Shown here piece after piece: positions 30,967-39,987 of a stretch of 64,000 nucleotides of DNA. The notes beneath the pieces are model-generated. The model had not been told where the DNA came from. It did not search any database and saw only the letters and a program-made list of their open reading frames with translations. Within the stretch, counting starts at the first letter, position 1; each line of letters opens with the position of its first letter. The position numbers and the translations under genes were made by a program. The stretch is from Pseudomonas sp. GD04019 (GTDB lineage: Bacteria; Pseudomonadota; Gammaproteobacteria; Pseudomonadales; Pseudomonadaceae), in NCBI RefSeq assembly GCF_029837695.1, contig NZ_JAOEEA010000001.1, positions 124,001 to 188,000 of the forward strand, given 5' to 3'.

Positions 30967-33171
30967 TCAGCTGGCTAATCCCGCTGCCCTGGCCCGCGCC
31001 GCATGCAGCTTCTTGTAGCTCTCGACCAGCCGCAGGTGCTTGTCGAGGCCTTCCAGTTGCATGCTGGTCGGCGTCAGGCCGAAGAAGCGCACGCTGCCGT
31101 CCACCGAGCCCAGCGCCGCATCCATGCGCTCGTTGCCGAACATGCGGCGGAAGTTGGCCTCGTAGTCGGCCATGTCCAGATCGTCGTCCAGCTGCACTTC
31201 CAGCACCACGTTGAGCGCCTGGTAGAACAGGCCGCGTTCGACGGTGTTGTCGTTGTACTGCAGGAAGGCCTCGACCAGCCCCTTGGCCTGCTCGAACTTC
31301 TTCAGCGCCACGTAGATCAGCAGCTTCAGCTCGAGAATGGTCAGCTGGCCCCAAACGGTGTTGTCGTCGAACTCGATGCCGATCAGCGTGGTGATGTCGG
31401 TGTAGTCGTCGACCTCGCAGTTCTCCAGGCTCTTGAGCAGGGATTTGAGGCGCAGGTCACTGAGGCTGTGCAGGTTGAGGATGTCGGAGCGGAAGATCAG
31501 CGCCTTGTTGGTGTTGTCCCAGATCAGGTCCTCCACCGGGTAGATTTCCGAGTAGCCCGGCACCAGGATGCGGCAGGCGTTGGCGCCGAGGTCGTTATAC
31601 ACGGCCATGTACACCTCCTTGCCCATGTCCTCGAGGATGCCGAACAGGGTCGCAGCTTCCTGGGCATTCGAGTCCTCACCCTGGCCGGAGAAGTCCCACT
31701 CGACGAATTCGTAGTCGGCCTTGGCGCTGAAGAAGCGCCAGGACACCACGCCGCTGGAGTCGATGAAGTGCTCGACGAAGTTGTTGGGCTCAGTCAGCGC
31801 GTTGCTCTCGAAGGTCGGCTGCGGCAGGTCGTTGAGACCCTCAAAGCTGCGGCCCTGGAGCAGCTCGGTGAGGCTGCGCTCCAGCGCCACCTCGAAGCTC
31901 GGGTGCGCGCCGAACGAGGCGAACACGCCGCCGGTGCGCGGGTTCATCAGGGTCACGCACATCACCGGGAATTCGCCGCCCAGGGAGGCGTCCTTCACCA
32001 GCACCGGGAAGCCCTGCTCTTCCAGGCCCTTGATGCCGGCGACGATGCCGGGGTACTTGGCCAGCACCTCCTGCGGCACGTCCGGCAGGGCCAGTTCGTT
32101 TTCGAGGATTTCGCGCTTGACCGCGCGTTCGAAAATCTCCGACAGACACTGCACCTGCGCCTCGGCCAGGGTATTGCCGGCGCTCATGCCGTTGGAGAGA
32201 TACAGGTTCTCGATCAGGTTGGACGGGAAGTACACCACCTCGCCGTCCGACTGGCGCACGAACGGCAGCGAGCAGATGCCGCGCGCCTTGTTGCCCGAGT
32301 TGGTGTCGTACAGGTGCGAGCCGCGCAGCTCGCCGTCGGGGTTGTAGATCTCCAGGCAGTACTCGTCGAGGATCTCGTCCGGCAGCGCGTCCTTCGGCCC
32401 CGGCTTGAACCACTGTTCGTTCGGGTAATGCACGAAGTCGGCGTTGGCGATCTCCTCGCCCCAGAACTGGTCGTTGTAGAAGAAGTTGCAGTTCAGTCGC
32501 TCGATGAACTCGCCTAGCGCCGAGGCCAGCGCGCTCTCCTTGGTCGCGCCCTTGCCGTTGGTGAAGCACAGCGGCGACTGGGCGTCGCGGATATGCAGCG
32601 ACCAGACGTTGGGCACGATGTTGCGCCAGGAGGCGATCTCGATCTTCATGCCCAGGCCGGCGAGGATGGCCGACATGTTGGCGATGGTCTGCTCCAGCGG
32701 CAGGTCCTTGCCGAGGATGCGCGTGCCCTCGCCCTCGGTCAGCGCCGGGATCAGCAGGGCCTGGGCGTCGGCGTCGAGGTTGTCCACTTCCTCGATGATG
32801 AAGTCGGGGCCGGTCTGCACCACCTTCTTCACCGTGCAACGGTCGATGGAGCGCAGGATGCCCACGCGGTCCTTCTCGGAGATATCCGCCGGCAGCTCGA
32901 CCTGAATCTTGAAGATCTGCTTGTAGCGATCCTCAGGGTCGACGATGTTGTTCTGCGACAGGCGGATGTTTTCCGTGGGGATGTTGCGCGTCTGGCAGTA
33001 CAGCTTGACGAAGTAGGCCGCGCACAGCGCCGAGGACGCCAGGAAATAGTCGAACGGCCCCGGCGCCGAGCCATCGCCCTTGTAGCGGATGGGCTGGTCG
33101 GCAATCACCGTGAAGTCATCGAACTTGGCTTCGAGACGGAGGTTGTCGAGAAAGTTGACCTTGATTTCCAT
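30967..33171 (-). CDS. OsmC-YcaO fusion protein
   Basis: The 734-residue protein combines an OsmC-like N domain (residues 1-140, with Cys in ALCAAYF and in DRCTVKK) with a YcaO domain (about 165-560). The YcaO ATP-site helices show as ALASALGEFIERL and QVQCLSEIFERAVKRE. A helical, TPR-like C-terminal region follows. YcaO proteins use ATP to activate amide backbones; E. coli YcaO is linked to RimO-dependent methylthiolation of ribosomal protein S12 and lacks the OsmC part. No peptide precursor or dehydrogenase gene is nearby, so a thiazole-peptide cluster is unlikely. Confidence 0.9.
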   Translation of the reverse strand: MEIKVNFLDNLRLEAKFDDFTVIADQPIRYKGDGSAPGPFDYFLASSALCAAYFVKLYCQTRNIPTENIRLSQNNIVDPEDRYKQIFKIQVELPADISEKDRVGILRSIDRCTVKKVVQTGPDFIIEEVDNLDADAQALLIPALTEGEGTRILGKDLPLEQTIANMSAILAGLGMKIEIASWRNIVPNVWSLHIRDAQSPLCFTNGKGATKESALASALGEFIERLNCNFFYNDQFWGEEIANADFVHYPNEQWFKPGPKDALPDEILDEYCLEIYNPDGELRGSHLYDTNSGNKARGICSLPFVRQSDGEVVYFPSNLIENLYLSNGMSAGNTLAEAQVQCLSEIFERAVKREILENELALPDVPQEVLAKYPGIVAGIKGLEEQGFPVLVKDASLGGEFPVMCVTLMNPRTGGVFASFGAHPSFEVALERSLTELLQGRSFEGLNDLPQPTFESNALTEPNNFVEHFIDSSGVVSWRFFSAKADYEFVEWDFSGQGEDSNAQEAATLFGILEDMGKEVYMAVYNDLGANACRILVPGYSEIYPVEDLIWDNTNKALIFRSDILNLHSLSDLRLKSLLKSLENCEVDDYTDITTLIGIEFDDNTVWGQLTILELKLLIYVALKKFEQAKGLVEAFLQYNDNTVERGLFYQALNVVLEVQLDDDLDMADYEANFRRMFGNERMDAALGSVDGSVRFFGLTPTSMQLEGLDKHLRLVESYKKLHAARARAAGLAS

Positions 33172-33256
33172 GGGGGATTACCAGACTAGCGAGCCAAACG
33201 ATGTGTGGCGGGCATTATCCGTTATTCCGCCCTCTCAGGGTGCGCAGGCATTAAGC

Positions 33257-33273
33257 CATCACGAAATGTGATG
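33257..33273. promoter_or_regulatory. Inverted repeat in the divergent promoter region
   Basis: CATCAC-GAAAT-GTGATG has perfect 6-bp arms and lies between the divergent OsmC-YcaO gene and the small gene at 33360. It is a candidate operator for either. Confidence 0.4.
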
Positions 33274-33359
33274 AGCAGCACAATTTATCCCATCTTGAAA
33301 TGTCGACAACGTCACAAAGCTTGGTAGGCTCTCGGCGAACCCCACACAGGAGTTTTCCG

Positions 33360-33521
33360 ATGAAGGAACAACGGAAGTACCTCGCGTTACGTGCTCATAT
33401 CGAAAGCCTGCTCCAGGACGGAGCGCAGATCGTCAGCCGCGTACCTTTCACCCTGCGCATCAGCGGACACCTGTTCCGCGTGCAGCACGGCATGTTGATC
33501 GGGAACTCGGCAGCAGCCTGA
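33360..33521 (+). CDS. Small conserved-looking hypothetical protein
   Basis: A 53-residue protein, MKEQRKYLALRAHIESLLQDGAQI at its start, basic and without Cys, with a C-terminal beta-like stretch (PFTLRISGHLFRVQHGMLIG). GGAG lies 8 bp before the ATG; upstream in-frame codons from 33300 add an unlikely leader. It is similar in style to small pseudomonad proteins of unknown function. Confidence 0.6.
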   Translation: MKEQRKYLALRAHIESLLQDGAQIVSRVPFTLRISGHLFRVQHGMLIGNSAAA

Positions 33522-33527
33522 CGCCTG

Positions 33528-34079
33528 TCAGGCATGCACGCACCAGCTCACCGACTCGGGCGGCATGCCCAGGCAATCCACCGCGTGGATCAGGCCTGAT
33601 TCCAGTGCATCTTGTGCGTTGAGGATGCGCGGAGCGGCCGTCAGGCAGTCGAGCACGTCCAGCGGCACCTTGGCCCCGCGCGTACGTTCGTCGACGATGC
33701 TGGCGTACAGCTGCAGGTCATAGTCCAGGCTCATCGCATATTCCGACATGCGCGCGTGGTCGACCGCGCCATTCAGCGTCCAGTGAAAGGGATGAAAGAG
33801 GAACTTGCTGTGGTGGCAGGCCGTGCGCTGCTCGCCAGCCAGGAAGATGATATTGCCCATGGACTCGACCGTGCCGAGGTTGTGGGTCTTCACCGGCACC
33901 GGCAGGGAAATCAGGAAGTTGTAGAGGGAGAAGCCGTAGCTGCACTCGCCGCCCATGGTCGCGATCTTGATGACCAACTCGTCGGCGCCTTGCTGGATGG
34001 CCTGGGAGCATTTGTCGATCAGCTGGCCGCAGGTGGTCGAGTTGATCGGCGCGGTGAAGTGGATCACATGGCTGCGCAT
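33528..34079 (-). CDS. ClpP/crotonase-fold serine protease-like protein
   Basis: The 183-residue protein has the ClpP layout: strand with INSTTCGQLIDKCSQA, ATMGGECSYGFSLYNFL, a nucleophile helix in GTVESMGNIIFLAGEQR (Ser equivalent to ClpP Ser97), and a His in HHSKFLFHPFHW. It is a divergent, short ClpP-like family, not housekeeping ClpP, and no Clp ATPase is adjacent. The ATG at 34079 has GGAG 6 bp upstream. The substrate is unknown. Confidence 0.8.
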   Translation of the reverse strand: MRSHVIHFTAPINSTTCGQLIDKCSQAIQQGADELVIKIATMGGECSYGFSLYNFLISLPVPVKTHNLGTVESMGNIIFLAGEQRTACHHSKFLFHPFHWTLNGAVDHARMSEYAMSLDYDLQLYASIVDERTRGAKVPLDVLDCLTAAPRILNAQDALESGLIHAVDCLGMPPESVSWCVHA

Positions 34080-34133
34080 GCCCGTTCTCCGTGACAAACG
34101 ATGAGCGGAAGCCGAAGCTTCCGCTCGCTTGCA

Positions 34134-34334
34134 TCAGCGGTCGCGACCGCCTCCACTGCTGTTTTGACCACCTTTGCGGCCGGCTTCGGACGCTTTCTGG
34201 CGATCATTGGCGAAGTTGCCTCCACCGCTCTGACCGCCTTGGCGGCCGCTTTCCTGGCGGGACTGATCACTGCGCTGGCCTTGCTCGCGCTTGCCCGATT
34301 CGCCAGTGCCCATCTTGTTCTTGTCACCAGTCAT
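34134..34334 (-). CDS. KGG-repeat stress-type protein
   Basis: The 66-residue hydrophilic protein is rich in Gly, Gln, Ser and charged residues, with FANDRQKASEAGRKGGQ as a KGG motif of the Con-10/YciG type. Such small proteins accumulate in stationary phase or under stress. It lies downstream of, and on the same strand as, a conserved hypothetical gene. Confidence 0.82.
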   Translation of the reverse strand: MTGDKNKMGTGESGKREQGQRSDQSRQESGRQGGQSGGGNFANDRQKASEAGRKGGQNSSGGGRDR

Positions 34335-34485
34335 GGTGAACCTCCATCTCTTCAGTCATTGGATGTGAGACACACATTCTTCAATACGGCTTCGATGGCG
34401 CCTCAGAGTGACTGAGTAGGTGGGCCCCCGTGCGGTTTCATGTTTTTCCGCCGTTACGGACGAATGGCCACCTACCCGTTGCGCT

Positions 34486-34716
34486 TCAACTGCCGGCGAT
34501 GCCGGTGATGGTGATGCCGTAGTGACGCAACAGCAGCACCGCCGGTTCGCTGCTGCGCTTGTCCTGGCCATCGCCGAACTCGCCCTTCTCCAGGTTTTGC
34601 CTGGCCCAGTCCAGCAGGTGCTCCACCGCCTCCTCCATTTCCGGCTTGTGATCGGCCTGCATGTCCAGCGTGTTGGTGTTGTTGTCCTTGCTGTAAGTGA
34701 TGGTCCATTGCGCCAT
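34486..34716 (-). CDS. Small conserved hypothetical protein
   Basis: A 76-residue acidic protein starting MAQWTITYSKDNNTNTLDMQ, with an amphipathic helix (PEMEEAVEHLLDWARQNLEKGEF) and a C-terminal hydrophobic strand (LLLRHYGITITGI). The ribosome site AGGAGGT is ideal and fixes the start at 34716. I recognise no named family. It may be co-transcribed with the KGG protein gene, though 150 bp separate them. Confidence 0.7.
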   Translation of the reverse strand: MAQWTITYSKDNNTNTLDMQADHKPEMEEAVEHLLDWARQNLEKGEFGDGQDKRSSEPAVLLLRHYGITITGIAGS

Positions 34717-34897
34717 GGTGACCTCCTGCGGGGTACATGCCTGACCAGCGGGCCAGACGCGTTCGTACAGATTTCGAGTCGCTGACCGGGGCAACGGTTC
34801 AGGTAATAAGCGAGGCGGCACTACAGGCGGTCGGGCCAGGGTTGCATGAGCCGGCCGCGTCACGCACTCTACCTGTATATAAAGCCAGTACAGCATC

Positions 34898-36538
34898 ATG
34901 TTCGCGCCGCTCGACTTTCCCCTCTACTACCTCAGCAACTTCCGCACGGCGCTGGCCTGGATCGAGCAGCGCTATGCCGACCTGCTGGACGCGGACGAGC
35001 AGGCCTTCCTGGCGCATTTCCACGCGCTGCCGGAAGCCTCCCAAGCGCTGCTGGTGCGCCTGGTCATGCGCAAGGGCCCGCATTTTCGCGCGGGCAAGCT
35101 GGCCTATGCAGAGATCGGCGATATCGCTAGCGCAGCTGCCCCGCTATTGAGCCTGGGCTGGCTGATCGAGGATGCCGAGCTGGAGCTGGACACCCTGTTC
35201 GCCCTGCTGCGCAAGGACGAGTTGCTGGTCACCTTCGCCGAGGCCAGGGCGCTGCGCAGCCTGAAGAAGAGCGAGCTGCTGCAGACGCTGCGTGAACTAC
35301 ACCCGACGGCGCGTACCTTCGCCCAGTGGAGCGCGGGGCTGGACCTGCTCTACAGCCTGACCGTCGGCCCGCTGTGCGATCGCCTGCGCCTGCTGTTCTT
35401 CGGCAACCTGGCGCAGGACTGGTCCGAGTTCGTGCTGGCCGAGCTGGGCGTCTATCGCTACGAGAGCGTGGCCATCGGCAACGACTCGCGCGGGTTCCGC
35501 AACCGACTCGATGTCGACCACTATTTGCACCTGCAGCATTGCCGCGAGCTGTTCGAGGCGGGCCTGCCGATTGCCGAGGTGCTGCTCGAACTGGGCGAGT
35601 TCGCCAGTGACAACCCGCACCTGGCGCGACGCCACGCCAAGCTGCTGTTCCACCTCGGCCAGCAGCTGGAGCGCGAGGGCGAACTGGCCGAGGCCGCCAC
35701 CTTGTACGCCATGAGCCGCCATGGCGAGGCACGCCAGCGTCGGGTGCGCGTACTGGAAAAGCTCGGTGAGTTCCAGCTGGCCCACGACCTGGCCACCACC
35801 GCCCTGCTCGCCCCGCACAACGATGCCGAGGCCCAGGCCCTGGAGCGCGCACTGCCGCGCCTACAGCGCCAGCTCGGCCTGCCCAAGCAGCCGCGCCGCC
35901 CGCCGGCCGAGGCGGGGCTGATCGAACTGGAACTGCCGCAGCCACTGGAATTCAGCGTGGAATGGGCGGTGCAACAGCACCTGCACGACGAGCAGGCGCC
36001 GGCCTTCTACGTGGAAAACACGCTGGTCTGCGGGCTGTTCGGCCTGCTGTGCTGGGAGGCGATCTTCGCCCCGCTGCCCGGTGCCTTCTTCCACCCCTTC
36101 CATGCCGGCCCGGTGGACCTGCACGACGGCGACTTCCGCAGTCGTCGCCAGGCGCTGTTCGAACGCTGCCTGGCCATGCTGGATGACGGCAGCCACGCCG
36201 AGGCGATCCGCGCCACCTACACGGCCAAGTACGGCATCGTCTCGCCTTTCGTGCACTGGACGGTGCTGACGCCCGAGCTGCTGGAAACCGCCCTGCACTG
36301 CCTGCCGCCGGCGCACCTACGCGCCTGGTTCGAGCGCCTGCTCGGCGATATCCGCGCCAACCGCGCCGGCATGCCGGACCTGATCCAGTTCTGGCCGGCC
36401 GAGCGGCGCTACCGGATGATCGAGGTGAAGGGCCCCGGCGACCGCCTGCAGGACAATCAGAAGCGCTGGATCGAGTTCTGCGCCCGCCACGGCATGCCGG
36501 TGGACGTCTGCTACGTGCGCTGGAGCGCGTCCGCGTGA
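34898..36538 (+). CDS. fan1: FAN1-type structure-specific nuclease (VRR-NUC)
   Basis: The 546-residue protein has an N-terminal helical DNA-binding/SAP-like part, a TPR-like middle (about 230-330, SRHGEARQRRVRVLEKLGEF) and a C-terminal VRR-NUC domain. Nuclease residues Asp494 (GMPDL), Glu509 and Lys511 (EVKGPG) are present. FAN1 cuts DNA near 5' flaps and helps unhook interstrand cross-links; a P. aeruginosa homologue has been crystallised. Its stop overlaps the next start, coupling it to a helicase. Confidence 0.92.
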   Translation: MFAPLDFPLYYLSNFRTALAWIEQRYADLLDADEQAFLAHFHALPEASQALLVRLVMRKGPHFRAGKLAYAEIGDIASAAAPLLSLGWLIEDAELELDTLFALLRKDELLVTFAEARALRSLKKSELLQTLRELHPTARTFAQWSAGLDLLYSLTVGPLCDRLRLLFFGNLAQDWSEFVLAELGVYRYESVAIGNDSRGFRNRLDVDHYLHLQHCRELFEAGLPIAEVLLELGEFASDNPHLARRHAKLLFHLGQQLEREGELAEAATLYAMSRHGEARQRRVRVLEKLGEFQLAHDLATTALLAPHNDAEAQALERALPRLQRQLGLPKQPRRPPAEAGLIELELPQPLEFSVEWAVQQHLHDEQAPAFYVENTLVCGLFGLLCWEAIFAPLPGAFFHPFHAGPVDLHDGDFRSRRQALFERCLAMLDDGSHAEAIRATYTAKYGIVSPFVHWTVLTPELLETALHCLPPAHLRAWFERLLGDIRANRAGMPDLIQFWPAERRYRMIEVKGPGDRLQDNQKRWIEFCARHGMPVDVCYVRWSASA

Positions 36539-38829
36539 GTTACGCCGTGGCCGTGCGCGCGCTGTGCGAGTTCACCGCCAAGCAGGGCGACCTCGACCTG
36601 CGCTTCACCCCCGCGCCCACCGCCGCCGAGGGCATGGCCGGGCACAGCACGGTGGTCGGTCGGCGCGGCGCCGGCTATCTCGCCGAGCTGCCGCTGGCCG
36701 GCGAGTATCCTGGGCTGCTGGTCAGGGGCCGCGCCGATGGCTACGACCCGGCGCAGAACCTGCTGGAAGAGATCAAGACCCACCGCGGCGACGTGGCGCG
36801 CATCCCGGACAACCACCGCGTGCTGCACTGGGCCCAGGTCAAGGTCTATGGCTGGCTGCTGTGCGACAGCCTGGGCCTGGAGGAGATCGACCTGGCGGTG
36901 GTGTACTTCAACGTGCTGTCGCAGAAGGAAACGGTGTTTCGCGAGCGCTTCGACGCGGCCGAACTTAAGGGTTTCTTCGAGCTGCAGTGCGCGCTTTTCG
37001 TCGCCTGGGCCGAGCAGGAAACCGCCCATCGCGCAGCGCGCGATACCAGCCTGGAAACGCTGCGCTTCCCCTACCCCAGCTTCCGCCGCGGCCAGCGCCA
37101 GCTCGCCGAATCCGTGTATCGCGCAGCCCGCGATGGCGACTTCCTGGTCGCCCAGGCCACCACCGGCATCGGCAAGACCCTGGCCACCCTGTTCCCGCAG
37201 CTCAAGGCCTTTCCCGGCCAGGGCCTGGACCGCCTGTTCTTCCTCACCGCCAAGACGCCGGGCCGGCGCCTGGCGCTGGACGCCCTGGCCAGCCTGCGCG
37301 CGCAGGAGGAAAACATGCTGCTGCGGGTGCTGGAGCACGTGGCTCGCGACAAGGCCTGCGAGCACCCGGACAAGGCCTGCCATGGCGACTCCTGCCCGCT
37401 GGCCAAAGGCTTCTACGACCGTCTGCCGGCTGCCCGTTCCGCTGCCCTCGAACACCGCTGGCTGACCCAGGAGGCCGTGCGCGAGGTCGCCCTGGCACAC
37501 CAGGTCTGCCCCTACTATTTGTCCCAGGAGCTGTGCCGCTGGAGCGACGTGGTGGTCGGCGACTACAACTACTATTTCGACATGACCGCCCTCTTGCATG
37601 GCCTGACCGTGCTCAACGGCTGGAAGGTCACCCTGCTGGTGGACGAGGCGCACAACCTGATCGACCGCGCCCGCGGCATGTACAGTGCCGAGCTGGACCA
37701 GGCCGAGTTCAATGCCCTGCGCAAGGTCGCCCCGGCCGGCCTCAAGGGCGTGCTGGAGCGTGTCGGCCGCCACTGGAACCAGCTGCACCGCGACCAGGAA
37801 GTGCCGTACCAGATCTACCCGGCCATCGCCGACCTGTTTATCGTCGCCCTGCAGAAGGCGGTGAGCGCCATCACCGACCACCTCACCGACCAACCCGAGG
37901 GCAACCAGGCCGCGCTGCTGCGTTTCTACCTCGACGCCATGCTGTTCTGCCGCCTGGCCGAGGCCTTCGGCCCGCACTCGCTGTTCGACATCACCCGTCA
38001 TGACACGCGCAGCAGCCGCAGCCTGTCGACCCTGTGCCTGCGCAACATAGTGCCGGCACGCTTCCTCGCCGAGCGCTTCGCCAACGCCCACAGCGCCACG
38101 CTGTTCTCCGCCACGCTCAGCCCCGGCCACTACCACGCCGACCTGCTCGGTCTGCCGCGCGACTGGCAGTGGCTGGAGGTGCAGTCGCCGTTCAGTGCCG
38201 AGCAGCTCAGGGTCCAGGCGCTGACCAACCTGTCGACCCGCTACCAGCATCGCGAGACCAGCCTGGCGCCCATCACCGACCTGCTGGCCCGCCAGTTCCG
38301 CGCGCAGCCGGGCAACTACCTGGCCTTCTTCAGCAGCTACGCCTACCTGGAACAGGCCCTGGACAACTTCCGCCGCGGGCACCCGGACATCCCGGTGTGG
38401 ACGCAGTCACGCAGCATGAACGAGGCCGAGCGCCAGGCCTTTCTCGAACGCTTCGCCGAGCATACCCAGGGCATCGGCTTCGCCGTGCTCGGCGGCGCCT
38501 TCGGCGAGGGCATCGACCTGCCCGGCAAACGCCTGATCGGCGCCTTTATCGCCACCCTCGGCCTGCCGCAGGTCAACCCGGTCAACGAGGAGGTGAAGGC
38601 ACGCATGCAGCAGATGTTCGGCAACGGCTACGACTACGCCTACCTGTACCCGGGCCTGCAGAAGGTGGTGCAGGCCGCCGGTCGGGTGATTCGCACCACC
38701 GAGGACCAGGGCGTGGTCTACCTGCTGGACGACCGCTTCACCCGTGGCGAAGTGCGCCAGCTGTTGCCCAGCTGGTGGCAGGTCGAACGCAGTCGCTACC
38801 AGCCGAGCCTGGAGCCTGTTGATTCCTAA
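36535..38829 (+). CDS. Rad3/DinG-type DNA helicase with N-terminal PD-(D/E)XK nuclease domain
   Basis: The 764-residue protein starts at a GTG overlapping the fan1 stop. Residues 1-150 look like a RecB-type nuclease: Asp68 in GRADGYD, then Glu79 and Lys81 in EEIKTHRG. The helicase part has Walker A with Lys214 (TTGIGKT), DEAH at 370-373 and a late motif QAAGRVIRT. Cys275, Cys282, Cys287 and Cys325 are placed like the iron-sulfur ligands of XPD/DinG. With FAN1 it probably forms a cross-link or replication-fork repair module. Confidence 0.9.
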   Translation: MSYAVAVRALCEFTAKQGDLDLRFTPAPTAAEGMAGHSTVVGRRGAGYLAELPLAGEYPGLLVRGRADGYDPAQNLLEEIKTHRGDVARIPDNHRVLHWAQVKVYGWLLCDSLGLEEIDLAVVYFNVLSQKETVFRERFDAAELKGFFELQCALFVAWAEQETAHRAARDTSLETLRFPYPSFRRGQRQLAESVYRAARDGDFLVAQATTGIGKTLATLFPQLKAFPGQGLDRLFFLTAKTPGRRLALDALASLRAQEENMLLRVLEHVARDKACEHPDKACHGDSCPLAKGFYDRLPAARSAALEHRWLTQEAVREVALAHQVCPYYLSQELCRWSDVVVGDYNYYFDMTALLHGLTVLNGWKVTLLVDEAHNLIDRARGMYSAELDQAEFNALRKVAPAGLKGVLERVGRHWNQLHRDQEVPYQIYPAIADLFIVALQKAVSAITDHLTDQPEGNQAALLRFYLDAMLFCRLAEAFGPHSLFDITRHDTRSSRSLSTLCLRNIVPARFLAERFANAHSATLFSATLSPGHYHADLLGLPRDWQWLEVQSPFSAEQLRVQALTNLSTRYQHRETSLAPITDLLARQFRAQPGNYLAFFSSYAYLEQALDNFRRGHPDIPVWTQSRSMNEAERQAFLERFAEHTQGIGFAVLGGAFGEGIDLPGKRLIGAFIATLGLPQVNPVNEEVKARMQQMFGNGYDYAYLYPGLQKVVQAAGRVIRTTEDQGVVYLLDDRFTRGEVRQLLPSWWQVERSRYQPSLEPVDS

Positions 38830-38937
38830 TGGCCATACACACTTTGCAAACACCCGGTGCTTGAGGCGCGGCGGAATTTCCTTATCCTCCGCAGCGTGAC
38901 ACCGGGCCCCTCTGACGGCTAACCGCCGCCATGTCGG

Positions 38938-38962
38938 AGTCATAGTTGGTACAACTACGACT
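38938..38962 (+). other. Hairpin directly before the terC ribosome site
   Basis: Eleven-base arms AGTCATAGTTG and CAACTACGACT pair with a single mismatch around the loop GTA. The hairpin ends 2 bp before the AAGGAGG region of terC. It could affect translation or be part of a metal or pH riboswitch, but I could not recognise a yybP-ykoY aptamer in the 147-bp leader. Confidence 0.5.
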
Positions 38963-38976
38963 GCAAGGAGGGGCTC

Positions 38977-39969
38977 ATGACTGCCCTAGAAACGTTCCTC
39001 TTCGCCGACCTGCTCGGCACCGCCACCTGGCTGTGGCTCACCTTCTTCGCCCTGGTAGTTGCCTTGCTGGCCTTCGACCTCGGCATCCTGCACCGCGACA
39101 ACCACGAGATCGGCGTCAAGGAGAGCCTGCTGCTGTCGGCCGGCTATATCTCCATGGGCCTGCTGTTCGCCGTCTGGGTGTTCTTCCAGAAAGGCGGCGA
39201 CGCCAGCATGGACTACCTCACCGGCTTCCTCATCGAGAAGTCGCTGTCGATGGACAACGTGTTCGTCATGGCGCTGATCTTCAGCTTCCTGGCCATCCCG
39301 CGGCAGTACCAGCACAAGGTGCTGTTCTGGGGGATCATGGGTGTGATCGTGCTGCGCGCCATCATGATCGGCCTGGGCGCCGCGCTGATCAGCCAGTTCG
39401 ACTGGATCCTCTACGTGTTCGGCGCCTTCCTGCTGCTGACCGGCGTGAAGATGCTGTTCTCCAAGGTCGACGACGAGCCGGACCTGGCCAACAACCGCTT
39501 CGTCAACTGGCTGCGCAACCACCTGCCGGTGACCGATCGCCTGCACGAGCAAAAATTCTTCGTGCGCCAGCCCGATGCCAGCGGCAAGCTCAAGTTGTGG
39601 ATCACTCCGCTGTTCCTGGCCCTGATCCTGGTCGAACTGGCCGACCTGGTGTTCGCCGTGGACAGCGTGCCGGCGATCTTCGCCATCACCCAGGACCCGT
39701 TCATCGTCTACACCTCGAACATCTTCGCCATTCTCGGCCTGCGCGCCCTGTACTTCGCCCTGGCCGCGATGATCCATCGCTTCGCCTACCTGAAGTACGC
39801 CCTGGCCCTGGTGCTGGTGTTCATCGGCGGCAAGATCTTCCTGCACGGCATCATCGGCAAGGTGCCGCCGGTGATCTCGCTCAGCGTGACCGTGGGCCTG
39901 CTGGCCGGCGGCGTGCTGCTGTCGCTGTGGAAGACCCGCAACCAGCCCGCCCACAAGCTCGAATCCTGA
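38977..39969 (+). CDS. TerC/Alx-family membrane protein
   Basis: The 330-residue protein has about nine transmembrane segments. Conserved acidic residues lie in the membrane (FDLGILHRDNHEIGVKESL and LVELADLVFAVDSVPAIFAI), the latter being the TerC signature. It resembles E. coli Alx, linked to manganese export and alkaline response, and may export Mn or help metallate secreted proteins. AAGGAGGGG precedes the ATG. Confidence 0.92.
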   Translation: MTALETFLFADLLGTATWLWLTFFALVVALLAFDLGILHRDNHEIGVKESLLLSAGYISMGLLFAVWVFFQKGGDASMDYLTGFLIEKSLSMDNVFVMALIFSFLAIPRQYQHKVLFWGIMGVIVLRAIMIGLGAALISQFDWILYVFGAFLLLTGVKMLFSKVDDEPDLANNRFVNWLRNHLPVTDRLHEQKFFVRQPDASGKLKLWITPLFLALILVELADLVFAVDSVPAIFAITQDPFIVYTSNIFAILGLRALYFALAAMIHRFAYLKYALALVLVFIGGKIFLHGIIGKVPPVISLSVTVGLLAGGVLLSLWKTRNQPAHKLES

Positions 39970-39987
39970 TTGCAGAGGAGTTTCAAC

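Noticed and set aside
30967..33171. RiPP/thiopeptide biosynthetic cluster around YcaO
   Set aside because: No precursor peptide, dehydrogenase, ocin-ThiF or export genes are nearby; the protein is the OsmC-fused housekeeping type.
38830..38976. yybP-ykoY (Mn) riboswitch before terC
   Set aside because: I could not place the conserved aptamer blocks; only a simple hairpin is clear.
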